Assembly: GCA_965224275.1 (NCBI GenBank)
Contig: CBDCYR010000002.1
Coordinates: forward strand, 62,001-126,000
Direction: 5' to 3'
Origin: CAUZWH01 sp965224275
Lineage (GTDB): Bacteria; Pseudomonadota; Alphaproteobacteria; SHVV01
Length of the DNA: 64,000 nt
The position numbers and the translations under genes are program-made. Positions 17,735 through 27,010 of the stretch are shown here, piece after piece. Within the stretch, counting starts at the first letter, position 1. Each line of letters starts with the position of its first letter. The notes under the pieces were generated by a model. The model was not told the DNA's origin. It did no database searches and saw only the letters and a program-made list of their open reading frames with translations.

Positions 17735-18964
17735 TTAAACCCCGGCGCGCATACGTCCGCCCGCGACAATACCTACGCAAGGATTGCCGCCGATGGCATA
17801 AGCGAGATCGGCGGGTTCCGCGATGTCCCAGATCGCCAGATCGGCGGCTTTCCCTATGTCGAGTGTGCCATGGGTTTCGCCCATACCGAGCGCAAGCGCG
17901 GCATTGCGGGTGACACCGGCAAGTGCTTCTTCGGTAGTCAGGCGAAACAAGGTGCATGCCATGTTGAGCATGAGCAAAAGGGATAGCACCGGCGACGAAC
18001 CCGGGTTGCTATCGGTGGCGATTGCAATCGGGACATGGTGCTTGCGGAAAGCTTCAATCGGCGGCGATTGGGTTTCACCAAGAAAGTAAAAGGCACCTGG
18101 TAGTATCACGGCGACCGTTCCGGCCGCGGCCATTGCTGCTGCACCGGCCTGGCTGGTGTACTCCAGATGATCGGCCGACAGCGCCGAATAGGTCGCGGCG
18201 AGCGCCGCGCCGCCACCGTCCGAAAGTTGGTCGGCGTGAAGCTTGATCGCAAGGTTGTGGTCGCGCGCGGCAGCAAAAACTCGCTCGGTTTGCGCGGCAT
18301 CGAAGCCGATGGTCTCGCAGAACGCGTCGACCGCGTTGGCCAATCCTGAGGCGGCGACGGCCGGCAGCGCCTCATCACAAACGAACGCAATATATTCGTC
18401 CGACCGGCCCGCATATTCCGGCGGCAATGCATGTGCGCCTAGAAACGTTGTCCGTAGATTGAGTCCGGCCTGTTCCGCGATTGCTCGGGCGACCCGCAGT
18501 TGCTTGATCTCGGTATCAACATCGAGGCCGTAGCCGGACTTAATTTCGACCGTGGTGACGCCCTCGGCGGCGAGCGTCTTGAGGCGCGCCAGCGAACTCG
18601 CGGCGATGTCAGCCTCATTCGTGTCGCGGGTCGCGCGCACGGTCGAGATGATTCCTCCACCGGCGCGCGCAATCTCTTCATAGGTGGCGCCATCGAGCCG
18701 CATCTCAAACTCGTGCGCACGGGTGCCGCCGTAGACGATATGCGTGTGACAATCGATCAGACCCGGCGTAATCCAGGCGCCGCCGACGTCGTGGACTTCG
18801 GTCGCAAGTTGGTCAGGTTTACCGGGCAAGTCATCGAGTAAACCGGTCCACACGATTCGCCCACTCTCCACACCGATCGCTGCCTTTGGGCAGGCTCCAT
18901 ATTTCTCGCCGCCGGCGACCATCGTCGCCAGATTGGCGTTGATCCAAATACTGTCCCAGGTCAT
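17735..18964 (-). CDS. hutI: Imidazolonepropionase
   Basis: Opens the imidazolone ring to N-formimidoyl-glutamate. The amidohydrolase metal site is in LIDCHTHIVYGGTRAHEFEMR, followed by GGGIISTV, KSGYGL and KLHADQLSD. ATG 18964 is selected because AGGAG lies upstream and MTWDSIWINA begins the fold; the frame is open to 19048. It is divergent from hutF with 59 bases between. Confidence 0.96.
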   Translation of the reverse strand: MTWDSIWINANLATMVAGGEKYGACPKAAIGVESGRIVWTGLLDDLPGKPDQLATEVHDVGGAWITPGLIDCHTHIVYGGTRAHEFEMRLDGATYEEIARAGGGIISTVRATRDTNEADIAASSLARLKTLAAEGVTTVEIKSGYGLDVDTEIKQLRVARAIAEQAGLNLRTTFLGAHALPPEYAGRSDEYIAFVCDEALPAVAASGLANAVDAFCETIGFDAAQTERVFAAARDHNLAIKLHADQLSDGGGAALAATYSALSADHLEYTSQAGAAAMAAAGTVAVILPGAFYFLGETQSPPIEAFRKHHVPIAIATDSNPGSSPVLSLLLMLNMACTLFRLTTEEALAGVTRNAALALGMGETHGTLDIGKAADLAIWDIAEPADLAYAIGGNPCVGIVAGGRMRAGV

Positions 18965-19023
18965 GTCCGGATCTCCTGCGCATTCGTGGACAATGTAGCT
19001 CTCCCGCGCAATGGTAGCGATCG

Positions 19024-20400
19024 ATGACCATAGACTTATTTGCGCCACAAGCGCTGATCGCGAACGGCTGGCGCGAGGACGTCCGCTTCACCGTCGATGG
19101 CGGCGGCATGATCGAAGCCGTCGTCACGGACGCCTCACCAGAAGGCGCAATCACACTCGCCGGACCCGTCATTCCGGGTATGCCCGATTTGCACAGCCAC
19201 GCGTTTCAACGCGCGATGGCCGGCTTAACCGAGCGCCGCGGACCCGCCGATGACAACTTCTGGACCTGGCGGCATTTGATGTACGACTTTCAGGCTCGCC
19301 TCGACCCCGATGATATTCAAACGATCACGGCGCAGCTCTACATCGAACTGCTCAAAAACGGCTACACCGCCGTGGGCGAGTTTCACTACCTGCATAACCA
19401 GCCCAACGGAAAACCCTACGCGGATCCGGCGGCACTTTCGATCGCGGTGGTCGACGCGGCTCTGCGCGTTGGCATCGCGATAACCCACTTGCCCGTGCTC
19501 TACGCCTGTGGCGGGTTTGGCGAACAATCACTGGGTGAAGCGCAACGGCGATTCGCCGGCAGCGTCGATGACATCCTCACGATCGTCGAGCGCTTGCGCT
19601 CGCGCTATACGGATGAATCCACCCTCAAGGTTGGCGTCGCACCCCACTCGCTGCGAGCCGTGAGCGGCGACATGCTAACAGCCATCTCGACAGGCGTTCG
19701 TGCGATGGCTGACGGCCCACCAATCCATATCCACATTGCCGAGCAAGTCCGCGAAGTCGATGATTGCTTGACATGGTGCGGTCGACGACCGGTTGAGCGG
19801 CTGCTCGACACCGTCGAGATCGATCAACATTGGTGCTTGATCCACGCCACCCATCTGGCGCCATCCGAGCTTCGCGCGATCGCAAACAGCGGCGCCATAG
19901 TGGGACTGTGCCCTACGACCGAGGCCAATCTTGGCGACGGCGTATTTCCATTGAAAGAATATGGCAAAGCCGGCGGACGGCTTGGCATTGGCTCCGATAG
20001 CAACGTCTCGGTGTCGCCAATAGAGGAGTTGCGCTGGCTGGAATATGGTCAACGCCTGACCCACCGCGAACGCAACGTATTCGCGTCCGGGCTGGGACCC
20101 GATATCGGCGCGTCTCTATGGCGAGCAGCGAGCGCCGGCGGCGCCCAAGCGCTGGCCCAGCCAGTCGGTACCCTGGACGTTGGGAGGCGCGCCGACCTCC
20201 TCGTGCTTGACGCAAATACCGCTAACCTCGAGGGCCGCTCCGGTGATGAATTGCTGAACGCTTTGGTATTCGCCGGTAACCGCAACCTGATTCGAGATGT
20301 TTTTGTTGCCGGACGCCAAGTCGTCGCCGATGGTTATCACGCGCTCGAAGGTGAAACAGAGCACGCGTTTGTCGGTGTGATGCGGAAACTACGCGGGTAG
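19024..20400 (+). CDS. hutF: Formimidoylglutamate deiminase
   Basis: Converts N-formimidoylglutamate to N-formylglutamate and ammonia, feeding HutG. The metal-binding MPDLHSHAFQRAMAG and WTWRHLMY motifs identify HutF among amidohydrolases. IHIAEQ, HATHL and GSDSN follow in family order. Length 458. Together with HutG it defines the five-step pathway that releases formate rather than formamide. Confidence 0.96.
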   Translation: MTIDLFAPQALIANGWREDVRFTVDGGGMIEAVVTDASPEGAITLAGPVIPGMPDLHSHAFQRAMAGLTERRGPADDNFWTWRHLMYDFQARLDPDDIQTITAQLYIELLKNGYTAVGEFHYLHNQPNGKPYADPAALSIAVVDAALRVGIAITHLPVLYACGGFGEQSLGEAQRRFAGSVDDILTIVERLRSRYTDESTLKVGVAPHSLRAVSGDMLTAISTGVRAMADGPPIHIHIAEQVREVDDCLTWCGRRPVERLLDTVEIDQHWCLIHATHLAPSELRAIANSGAIVGLCPTTEANLGDGVFPLKEYGKAGGRLGIGSDSNVSVSPIEELRWLEYGQRLTHRERNVFASGLGPDIGASLWRAASAGGAQALAQPVGTLDVGRRADLLVLDANTANLEGRSGDELLNALVFAGNRNLIRDVFVAGRQVVADGYHALEGETEHAFVGVMRKLRG

Positions 20401-20413
20401 GGGAAACGCGGCG

Positions 20414-21163
20414 TTATCGGATCGGGTGTCCGCGTTTGAACCGCCCCCCAACGCGGTAGCGATCGCCAGGGTGAATCAATCGCGCCACGGTCACCACAGT
20501 GCCGTTTGCCCAAGTGCGACGATTGACCATCAAGCACGGCACGCTCTGGCGGATGCCAAGCAGTTTGGCTGTTTCGGCATCGGGCAGCGCGGCTTGAACG
20601 TCGTGTTCGATCTCGCTCACCGGAATCGTTTTCAAGAGATATTCGGCGGGGGTCGTTACCGTCAGGTCGACCTGGAGATAATCCGGGGCAGCGTCTGGAT
20701 TAACGTAGCGATCTTCGAGTTGCACCGGCGTATCGTTCTCATAGTGAACCAAGATCGAATGGAACACCTGGCTGCCGACGCTCACCGCCAGGCGCTTGGC
20801 CAGAGCGGCATCCGACTCTTCTTTGCGAACGAGGGATATCTCGGCACGATGGGAGTGTCCGCGAGCGGAGATCTCGTCGGCGATATTGCGAATCTCGAGA
20901 AACGATAGCTGGGGGCTCGGTTCAGCCACGTAGGTACCGGCGCCTTGCACCCGCCGCAGAAATCCTTCCTCAGCCAACTCGCGCAGCGCCCGATTGACGG
21001 TCATGCGCGAGACGCCGAACCGTCGCGTCAGCTCGTTTTCCGACGGAATTTTATACCCGGATCGCCAGGCGCCACGCTCGATTCGACCACGCACGTAATC
21101 CTTAACGGCGCGGTAACGCGGCGCTTGGTTACGTGGGGCGGGCCGACGATGGGTGTCCGACAT
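20414..21163 (-). CDS. hutC: Histidine utilization repressor, GntR/HutC family
   Basis: An N-terminal GntR winged helix (IPSENELTRRFGVSRMTVNRAL, continuing to GAGTYVAEP) is followed by a UTRA effector domain. The C-terminus contains CLMVNRRTW and VARLIHPGDRYRVGGRF, typical of HutC, whose inducer is urocanate. It ends 13 bases from the convergent hutF stop. A HutC-like palindrome 28 bases upstream of its start suggests autoregulation. Confidence 0.95.
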   Translation of the reverse strand: MSDTHRRPAPRNQAPRYRAVKDYVRGRIERGAWRSGYKIPSENELTRRFGVSRMTVNRALRELAEEGFLRRVQGAGTYVAEPSPQLSFLEIRNIADEISARGHSHRAEISLVRKEESDAALAKRLAVSVGSQVFHSILVHYENDTPVQLEDRYVNPDAAPDYLQVDLTVTTPAEYLLKTIPVSEIEHDVQAALPDAETAKLLGIRQSVPCLMVNRRTWANGTVVTVARLIHPGDRYRVGGRFKRGHPIR

Positions 21164-21190
21164 GGCCTAACCTAGGAATATCAGTCCACC

Positions 21191-21202
21191 TTGTATAGGC
21201 AG
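21191..21202. promoter_or_regulatory. Probable HutC operator upstream of hutC
   Basis: TTGTATAGGCAG matches the reverse complement of the hutU operator core (TTGTATAGACAA) at 10 of 12 positions. It lies just upstream of the hutC start on the minus strand, fitting an autoregulatory site. Confidence 0.45.
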
Positions 21203-21250
21203 CTTCAAACGCTTTGCGAAGCCGCTGCGGCTGGCGTGTTCCTCAATCCT

Positions 21251-22336
21251 CTAGGCCAGGAAAACGATCAACCCTTGGTTGGGCTGCACCTGCCCCTCAA
21301 GAACCTCGAGATACATGCGCTGGGCGTTGTCCAGACCGTGCCCGGATCGAATTTGCAGCCACTCCATCGTCCGCAGCCACTCGTCCATGCGATCCTGGAT
21401 GCGCGCTTCGAACACCGGCGCGCCCCAATCTCGACGCCGCTTGGCGGCTTGATCCGGAGCAAAGAAAAATAACGGCTTGGCACCAGGGAGTTTCCCCGTT
21501 CTTTCGAACTTATCCCAGTGGCTGGTGCCGATCGCACAACTGTAGACAATGTTTTCACCGATGTGACGGTGAACCGCTTTGCGAATGTCCGCGTTGCCCG
21601 CGATGTCGACAAATACCGTCGGCTCTTGGCTGGCAATATCATTGAGGTCCTCGTAAGCGACTACATCGTCGTAGTCATCGAGATCAGATACGAACTTACG
21701 GTTGGTTTTCGCTGTTAAGCCGGTGATACGGGGCCGGGGAGCACCTGTGCGAGCCAGCAAATGGGCAAAACCCATCGCGGTCTTACTGGACGCACTGCTG
21801 ACAACGATGTTGCGCGCGCCAAAGTAATCGTGCTCCGTGAAGAAATCCTGCATCAGGAACGATGTGACGAACAACGGGTAGAAAATCATGTGTCGGTCTT
21901 CGTGCGACGTGTCGCGCCGAGACCGATTGACTCTAACGTAACGGTTATAGATCGACGCTAGCTTGGCCCGATGGGGCGCACCGTCGGCAAGGCCGTAGGG
22001 GGTAATCTTTCGTGGCTGGATGATGAGATGAGTGGCCATCGGCATATAGCCAAATAAACGCTCGCCGGCCGCAAGCCCCGCGCAGTTCGACGCGACGACA
22101 TCGGCGTATCCCCATACCGGCACACATCCCCAATTGTCTTCGGCTGGAAAAAAATCCCAATAGCCGAGAACGCGGCCAATTGCCGCGTAAGTAACGTTGT
22201 TTGCGGTTAGCGCGAAGCGATCGACCGCCAACAGAGCGGATGCTTCCGCGAGCGACTCAGACATCGAAATTTCATCAATGCGGGTGGTTCGGATATCGTC
22301 TTGATCGACCAGAATTCGGGTGATGATGCTGGTCAT
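21251..22336 (-). CDS. DUF2855 family protein
   Basis: A 361-residue protein of the DUF2855 family, distantly related to zinc-independent MDR-type dehydrogenases. ALTANNVTYAAIGRVLGYWDFFPA is the family's recognisable N-terminal segment, then YMPMATHL and IVVSSASSKTA. The function is not established. Its ATG overlaps the stop of the upstream SDR gene by 4 bases, so both probably act in one pathway. Confidence 0.85.
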   Translation of the reverse strand: MTSIITRILVDQDDIRTTRIDEISMSESLAEASALLAVDRFALTANNVTYAAIGRVLGYWDFFPAEDNWGCVPVWGYADVVASNCAGLAAGERLFGYMPMATHLIIQPRKITPYGLADGAPHRAKLASIYNRYVRVNRSRRDTSHEDRHMIFYPLFVTSFLMQDFFTEHDYFGARNIVVSSASSKTAMGFAHLLARTGAPRPRITGLTAKTNRKFVSDLDDYDDVVAYEDLNDIASQEPTVFVDIAGNADIRKAVHRHIGENIVYSCAIGTSHWDKFERTGKLPGAKPLFFFAPDQAAKRRRDWGAPVFEARIQDRMDEWLRTMEWLQIRSGHGLDNAQRMYLEVLEGQVQPNQGLIVFLA

Positions 22337-23184
22337 GACGTCTTTCGGCCAGACCGTGCGCCAAGGCTAGCGGCCAGTTCGCCAAACTTCTTCTGAGTTT
22401 CCGTATAACCGGGGCCGCCAATCAAACCGCCGTCGATCACCAGCGACTCGCCATTAACGAAACTGGATTGGTCACTCGCCAACCAGACCACCGCGTTCGC
22501 GATATCTCGAGGCAATCCCGCGCGCTGGATGGGCTGCTTACTAGAAAAATTGTCGGCCAGCACGGCGACGGATTTGTCGGCTGCCTCGTTGGACATTCCG
22601 GCCGATCGAGCGAAGATCTGGGTTGCTATTGCACCCGGGCAAACCGTGTTGACGCGCACTCCCTTTTCGCCAAGTTCCATCGCGACACTTGTGGTTAGGT
22701 GGATCACTGCCGCCTTTGTCGCGCTGTAAATGTGCGGCCCGTAGCCAGCGCGCAGGCCAGCCACGCTGGCGTTGCTGATTATCGAGCCGGAACCTTGCGC
22801 GACCATAATAGGTGCCGCGTGTTTGATGCCGAGGAACACTCCGCGAAACAGGACTGCGACGGTTGCGTCGAACGCGTCGACCGGTATCGAAGCGATCGGG
22901 CCAGCCACGCCGGGTGCACCGGCATTATTAAACAAACAATCGAGGCGACCGAACGAGTCGACGGCGAGATCAATGGCGGCTTTGACATGGGCTTCCTCTG
23001 ACACATCACCATGCAAATAAAGCGCAGCGTCGCCAAGCTTTCGCGTGAGCGCGGCACCTTTGGCGTCCTGCCGGCCGGTGAACACGACGCGCGCGCCCTG
23101 CGCAACAAACTGCGCAACGGTGCTCGCCCCGATCCCGCTGGTTCCGCCGGTGATAACGGCGACCTTTCCCGCTAGCGTGGTCAT
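22333..23184 (-). CDS. Short-chain dehydrogenase/reductase
   Basis: Classical SDR with cofactor loop TGGTSGIG, NNAG, the catalytic Ser (SNASVAG) and YSATK. The C-terminus GLIGGPGYTETQKKFG is usual for alpha-proteobacterial 3-oxoacyl-type SDRs. ATG 23184 is chosen because AGGAGG lies 7 bases upstream; GTG 23193 overlaps that ribosome site. It forms a two-gene unit with the DUF2855 gene. Confidence 0.92.
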   Translation of the reverse strand: MTTLAGKVAVITGGTSGIGASTVAQFVAQGARVVFTGRQDAKGAALTRKLGDAALYLHGDVSEEAHVKAAIDLAVDSFGRLDCLFNNAGAPGVAGPIASIPVDAFDATVAVLFRGVFLGIKHAAPIMVAQGSGSIISNASVAGLRAGYGPHIYSATKAAVIHLTTSVAMELGEKGVRVNTVCPGAIATQIFARSAGMSNEAADKSVAVLADNFSSKQPIQRAGLPRDIANAVVWLASDQSSFVNGESLVIDGGLIGGPGYTETQKKFGELAASLGARSGRKTS

Positions 23185-23257
23185 CCCTTGCACCTCCTAT
23201 GCCCCGGATCTTCTTGGAACTATATTCGAGTATCAGACGAAGCAGGGCGAGCAGCAC

Positions 23258-23689
23258 ATGATCTCAGACCAAATTCGGCATGGTGGTGGGTGTCTATGTG
23301 GCGCCGTCCGCTATGAGGTATCCAGCGCGTTGCGAGATGTCGTGAACTGCCACTGCACGATGTGTCAGCGGCTCCACGGTGTTTACGGTGCCCATTCGAA
23401 GGCTCAGAAATCTGGCCTCCGCCTCATCCAGGACGACGGACTCTTATGGTATGCGAGTTCGAATCGCGCACGCCGCGGCTTTTGTCGGTATTGCGGATCG
23501 CATCTGTTTTGGGATCCGGTTTCTCAAGACACGGTTGGGATCGTCGCCGGTACACTCGATTTGCCAACCGGGCTCGCGACTCTCGGGCACATATTTGTGG
23601 CGGAAAAGTGCGACTTCTACGAATTGACCGACGATCATCCGAGCTTCGATGGAACTTCTGACGGAAACTTCGATGGCGATTTTCTGTGA
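23258..23689 (+). CDS. GFA (CENP-V/GFA domain) family protein
   Basis: A 143-residue zinc protein with the GFA motifs GGCLCGAVRYEV, CHCTMCQRLHG and CRYCGSHLFW. Members are often annotated as glutathione-dependent formaldehyde-activating enzymes, but most have no proven activity. ATG 23258 is used; the frame is open further upstream across the divergent SDR gene. Confidence 0.9.
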   Translation: MISDQIRHGGGCLCGAVRYEVSSALRDVVNCHCTMCQRLHGVYGAHSKAQKSGLRLIQDDGLLWYASSNRARRGFCRYCGSHLFWDPVSQDTVGIVAGTLDLPTGLATLGHIFVAEKCDFYELTDDHPSFDGTSDGNFDGDFL

Positions 23690-23770
23690 GAGCTTTCGAG
23701 ATGCCCGCTTGGACTTGCCGCCACCCCTAACATCGGTTGAGATTGGGACGGTGTTGGCGCATTGAATGTC

Positions 23771-25028
23771 TTATGGGTCCGGTTTCTCAGAAGCCGCGAC
23801 TTGGTCGATGCGATGGATTTGGGTTTGCGGTACCAGGAGCCAACCGGCAAAGCGTCGGATATCGGCGTCTTCACTATCAATCAACGCTTCTCGTAATAGG
23901 AAAAGCGCCCGCGCAGCGGCGGTTTCGCCCCAAAACCAGTTCTGAACGTCCATGCCGCTCGCGCCCTCGGGTTGCGCGAGAGCCGCTTCAAAGTAAAACG
24001 CCTTAAGATCCTCAGTCGCGAGCTTGAGTTGATGGGCGGAAGGTGCCAATCCCTCGGCCGCCGCCGCTCCCCGCACAAGATCGCCGATCATGTGGATAAT
24101 GCCGGAAATCTCGAGCCCGCTGGCGCCAACGGTTGTGCGGCCGCGGTTACGAACGCTGAGTTGGTACCAAGGATTGAGGCGTGCTGATTCGTCGCCCAGC
24201 AAATCGAGCCAACCGTTGGGTCCCGGCGCTGACGGCGGGGTCAACGCGATGGGGCAGGCCCAGCCTTCATCTTCTTCGATTCCGGAGCGCGGCGCTTCTT
24301 CATCGAAGTCGACGAGTACCGGTCCTGCCTCTATTTCGAGTAGATCCAGCGCGGCTTTGAGTACACGGTGTTGGAAGGCCGCGTCGTCGGGGGGCTCCAA
24401 AGGGCCGACCGAGTTCGAACGACACCCACAGGGCGCGCGGCGGGCGCATTTTCTCGCTGTGCTCGCGAACCAGACTTATTCCGGTGGTGGCGACGCCTTC
24501 GTCTTCCAGATAGTGAGCGAGCCCGCCGACGGCGCGCGTGCAAAACGGTCACACGGGCACCAATAACACGGCGTCAACCCGATCCTGTTTGAGCAAGCGG
24601 GCGATGTAGCGGGCTGTTTCCTCCCACAACACCGGATCGGTCGCGCCCATGAACGAATAGTGGAATGCAGCGACTGATCCGATCTTCCCGGTCGCAGCCA
24701 ACTCATGCAACCGATCAATCGGGAATATGACGTTGAGATCGAGCTGGAAAGCGGGCCGGTCAAAATTGGTCGAGATGTGACTCATGACGATGTCGTTGGT
24801 GGCCGTCGCCGTTGGAATGACCCGATAATCGCGGGCATCGGTTGCAAACGGACGATCACCGCGTATTTGCAGGCCGGCTGTGGATACGATGGCGACACGG
24901 CGCCCGGAGATGGGGCCACCCGCGACCCAGGGCGATCGCACGAATCGCGTGCAGGCCAGCGAGGCGATGTGCTCACGGGCGGTTGCGGGAATGTCGGCCA
25001 ATCGAACCATGGACGTATGACTAGTCAT
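23771..25028 (-). CDS. GrdB-family selenoprotein with in-frame UGA and a +1 frameshift
   Basis: Two abutting minus-strand frames form one protein of the glycine/sarcosine/betaine reductase selenoprotein B family. The first (25028-24549) ends at UGA in DAVLLVPV-UGA-PFCTRAVGG. Translation continues in frame through LAHYLEDEGVATTGISLV to GRPFGAP, where a run of six C (24389-24394) must be read as five to enter the second frame, DDAAFQHRVLKAALDLLEIE. Sec would be residue 160 and gives a UxxC redox motif (U160, C163). This position is Sec or Cys throughout the family. The total is about 418 residues. Such proteins in proteobacteria lack the full GrdABC complex; redox or reductive cleavage activity is inferred. 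ATG 25010 is an alternative start. An IS inserted 99 bases upstream may separate it from its promoter. Confidence 0.72.
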
Positions 25029-25126
25029 ACGCCTTGCCGAGCCGCTTCGTCACTCAAATTGGGTCGCATCAAGATGCTGACGGGATGGAAAAAATGGCTC
25101 GTTTCCGCGTACTAAGCCTGCTGTAA

Positions 25127-26575
25127 GGTCGTGTCCCAGGACGTGGTGTAGGAGTTGTTGGAGCCTCTGTTAGCTGTGGGTAGGCGGCTTGCCGTAGCGA
25201 CCGCCGAGAGTCTGGCGTAGGCAAGCCGGCTATCCACAGCGGAGGCCATCGCGGTTCCGGTTTAGGGTTGGGCTAGTGCAAACCAACCTGACCCGAAGGA
25301 GAACCACGATGACCCAGGACATGATGACCCTGCGCGCGCTTTTGGAGAAGAGCTCCGATGCCGATCTGCTTCGCGAGATGATCGGCTTCACGGCCGAGCG
25401 GCTGATGGCACTGGAGGTCGAGGGCCTGACCGGCGCCGCTCACGGCGAGCGCTCGGCGGATCGTATCACCCACCGCAACGGCTACCGCGACCGGTCCTGG
25501 GAGACGCGGGCCGGCACGGTCGAGCTGAAGATCCCGAAGCTGAGGAAGGGGAGCTACTTCCCGGGCTTCCTGGAGCCGCGGCGGATGGCCGAGAAGGCGC
25601 TGGCTGCGGTGATCCAGGAGGCCTACATCCAGGGCGTGTCGACCCGCTCGGTCGACGACCTGGTGCAGGCCATGGGCATGTCGGGCGTCTCCAAGAGCCA
25701 GGTCTCCAGGCTGTGCGGCGAGATCGACGATAAGGTCAACGGCTTCCTCGATCGATCGCTGGAGGGCGACTGGCCCTATCTGTGGCTCGACGCAACCTAT
25801 GTAAAGGTGCGCGAGGCCGGGCGCATCGTCTCGGTCGCGGTGACCGTGGCTGTGGCCGTCAACGACCAGGGCCGCCGCGAGGTCCTGGGCATGGCGATCG
25901 GCGCGTCTGAGGCCGAGGCCTTCTGGACCGAGTTCCTGCGCTCGCTGGCCCGGCGCGGGCTGCGCGGCGTGAAGCTGGTGATCTCCGACGACCACAAGGG
26001 CCTGAAGGCCGCCGCGACCCGGATCCTCGGCGCCACATGGCAGCGCTGCCGCGTGCACTTCGCCCGCAACCTGCTGGCCCATGCCGGCCGCCAGGGCCGG
26101 CGCGTCGTCTCCGCCTTCGTCGCCACCGCCTTCGCCCAGGAGGACGCCGACAGCGCGAAGGTCCAGTGGCGCCAGGTCGCCGACCAGCTCAGGCTCAAGG
26201 TGCCCAAGCTGGCAGTTCTCATGGACGAAGCCGAGCACGACGTCCTCGCCTACATGAGCTTCCCCAGGGAGCACCGCCAGAAATTGCACTCCACAAACCC
26301 GATCGAACGGCTCCATGCCGAGGTCAAGCGTCGCACCAACGTCGTCGGTATCTTTCCCAACGAAGCCGCCATCACACGGCTCGTCGGCGCCATCCTTCTC
26401 GAGCAGAACGACGAGTGGGCCGTCTCAAGGAGATACATGACGCTGGAATCCATCGCTCCGCTGAGCGATGATGTCCCCATCACGCTGCCCACCGTGGCAG
26501 CCTGAACGTCCCGGCCCTACCCGCCGGGAGCAGCGTAGAGCGCAACGCTCTTACACCACTCCGCGGGACACGATC
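25127..26575 (+). mobile_element. IS256-family insertion sequence, complete
   Basis: A 1449-bp element. The ends are imperfect inverted repeats: left GGTCGTGTCCCAGGACGTGG (from 25127), right complement GATCGTGTCCCGCGGAGTGG (from 26575), continuing to GTGTA in both. An exact 8-bp direct repeat TGCTGTAA flanks it (25119-25126 and 26576-26583). One intact transposase is inside. The exact duplication indicates recent, unrearranged insertion. Confidence 0.88.
25309..26505 (+). CDS. IS256-family transposase (Mutator superfamily)
   Basis: A 398-residue DDE transposase. Catalytic regions are WLDATYVKV (first Asp), VISDDHKGL (second Asp) and STNPIERLHAEVKRRT (Glu in NPIERLHAE), with RCRVHFARNLL between as in the family. 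ATG 25309 follows GAAGGAG; the frame is open from 25276. The GC content is higher than in flanking genes, consistent with transfer. Confidence 0.95.
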   Translation: MTQDMMTLRALLEKSSDADLLREMIGFTAERLMALEVEGLTGAAHGERSADRITHRNGYRDRSWETRAGTVELKIPKLRKGSYFPGFLEPRRMAEKALAAVIQEAYIQGVSTRSVDDLVQAMGMSGVSKSQVSRLCGEIDDKVNGFLDRSLEGDWPYLWLDATYVKVREAGRIVSVAVTVAVAVNDQGRREVLGMAIGASEAEAFWTEFLRSLARRGLRGVKLVISDDHKGLKAAATRILGATWQRCRVHFARNLLAHAGRQGRRVVSAFVATAFAQEDADSAKVQWRQVADQLRLKVPKLAVLMDEAEHDVLAYMSFPREHRQKLHSTNPIERLHAEVKRRTNVVGIFPNEAAITRLVGAILLEQNDEWAVSRRYMTLESIAPLSDDVPITLPTVAA

Positions 26576-26583
26576 TGCTGTAA

Positions 26584-27010
26584 CGCACTGACTTCAAAGC
26601 GCCGTTCACATCACCCATCACCCAAATGGGTTACCCCTTGCCGTAAAACCTTGGGTTGAAAACGACGACTTTTACCAACGAATTTTCTCTACAACGCCTT
26701 GATATTAACCAGTAATCCTTAAAAACAGTCATCGTCGCATAAGGACTACCCCTAAATAGCCACGAAAAGGGCCCAACTACCCCTTGAACGAAGCCGCTCC
26801 ACGGCAGTTTTTGCTTCAGACATTGAGCCTTCCTCCTAATGTGCAGCGCTTGTTTCCGGGTGTTGGAGTGCCGGATTTGTGTCGGATCCCGGGTGCCGGT
26901 TCCGCAATCTAAGAGCCTACCTGTTTTCTGGTTTCCCACGGTTAGCATCGACCCCACTGATGGCCAGCCCCGGATTGTCCGGTGGAGCGCCGTTCAGGCC
27001 AGGGAGATCG
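26584..27010. other. Non-coding stretch between the IS256 element and the IS91-type unit
   Basis: About 430 bases with noticeably lower GC than either flank. No supported gene was found. It should contain one end of the IS91-type unit (possible boundary near 26870-26900), which cannot be fixed by eye because IS91 elements lack inverted repeats and target duplications. Confidence 0.4.

Noticed and set aside
24389..24394. Programmed +1 frameshifting at the C6 run as an established mechanism
   Set aside because: No stimulatory structure or slow codon could be shown; an indel is the simpler explanation.
25273..26316. Long minus-strand open frame of 347 codons
   Set aside because: Antisense to the IS256 transposase; GC-rich codons leave the opposite strand open.
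26631..26957. Minus-strand open frame of 108 codons in the gap before the recombinase
   Set aside because: No ribosome site, no recognisable domain and odd composition; treated as non-coding.
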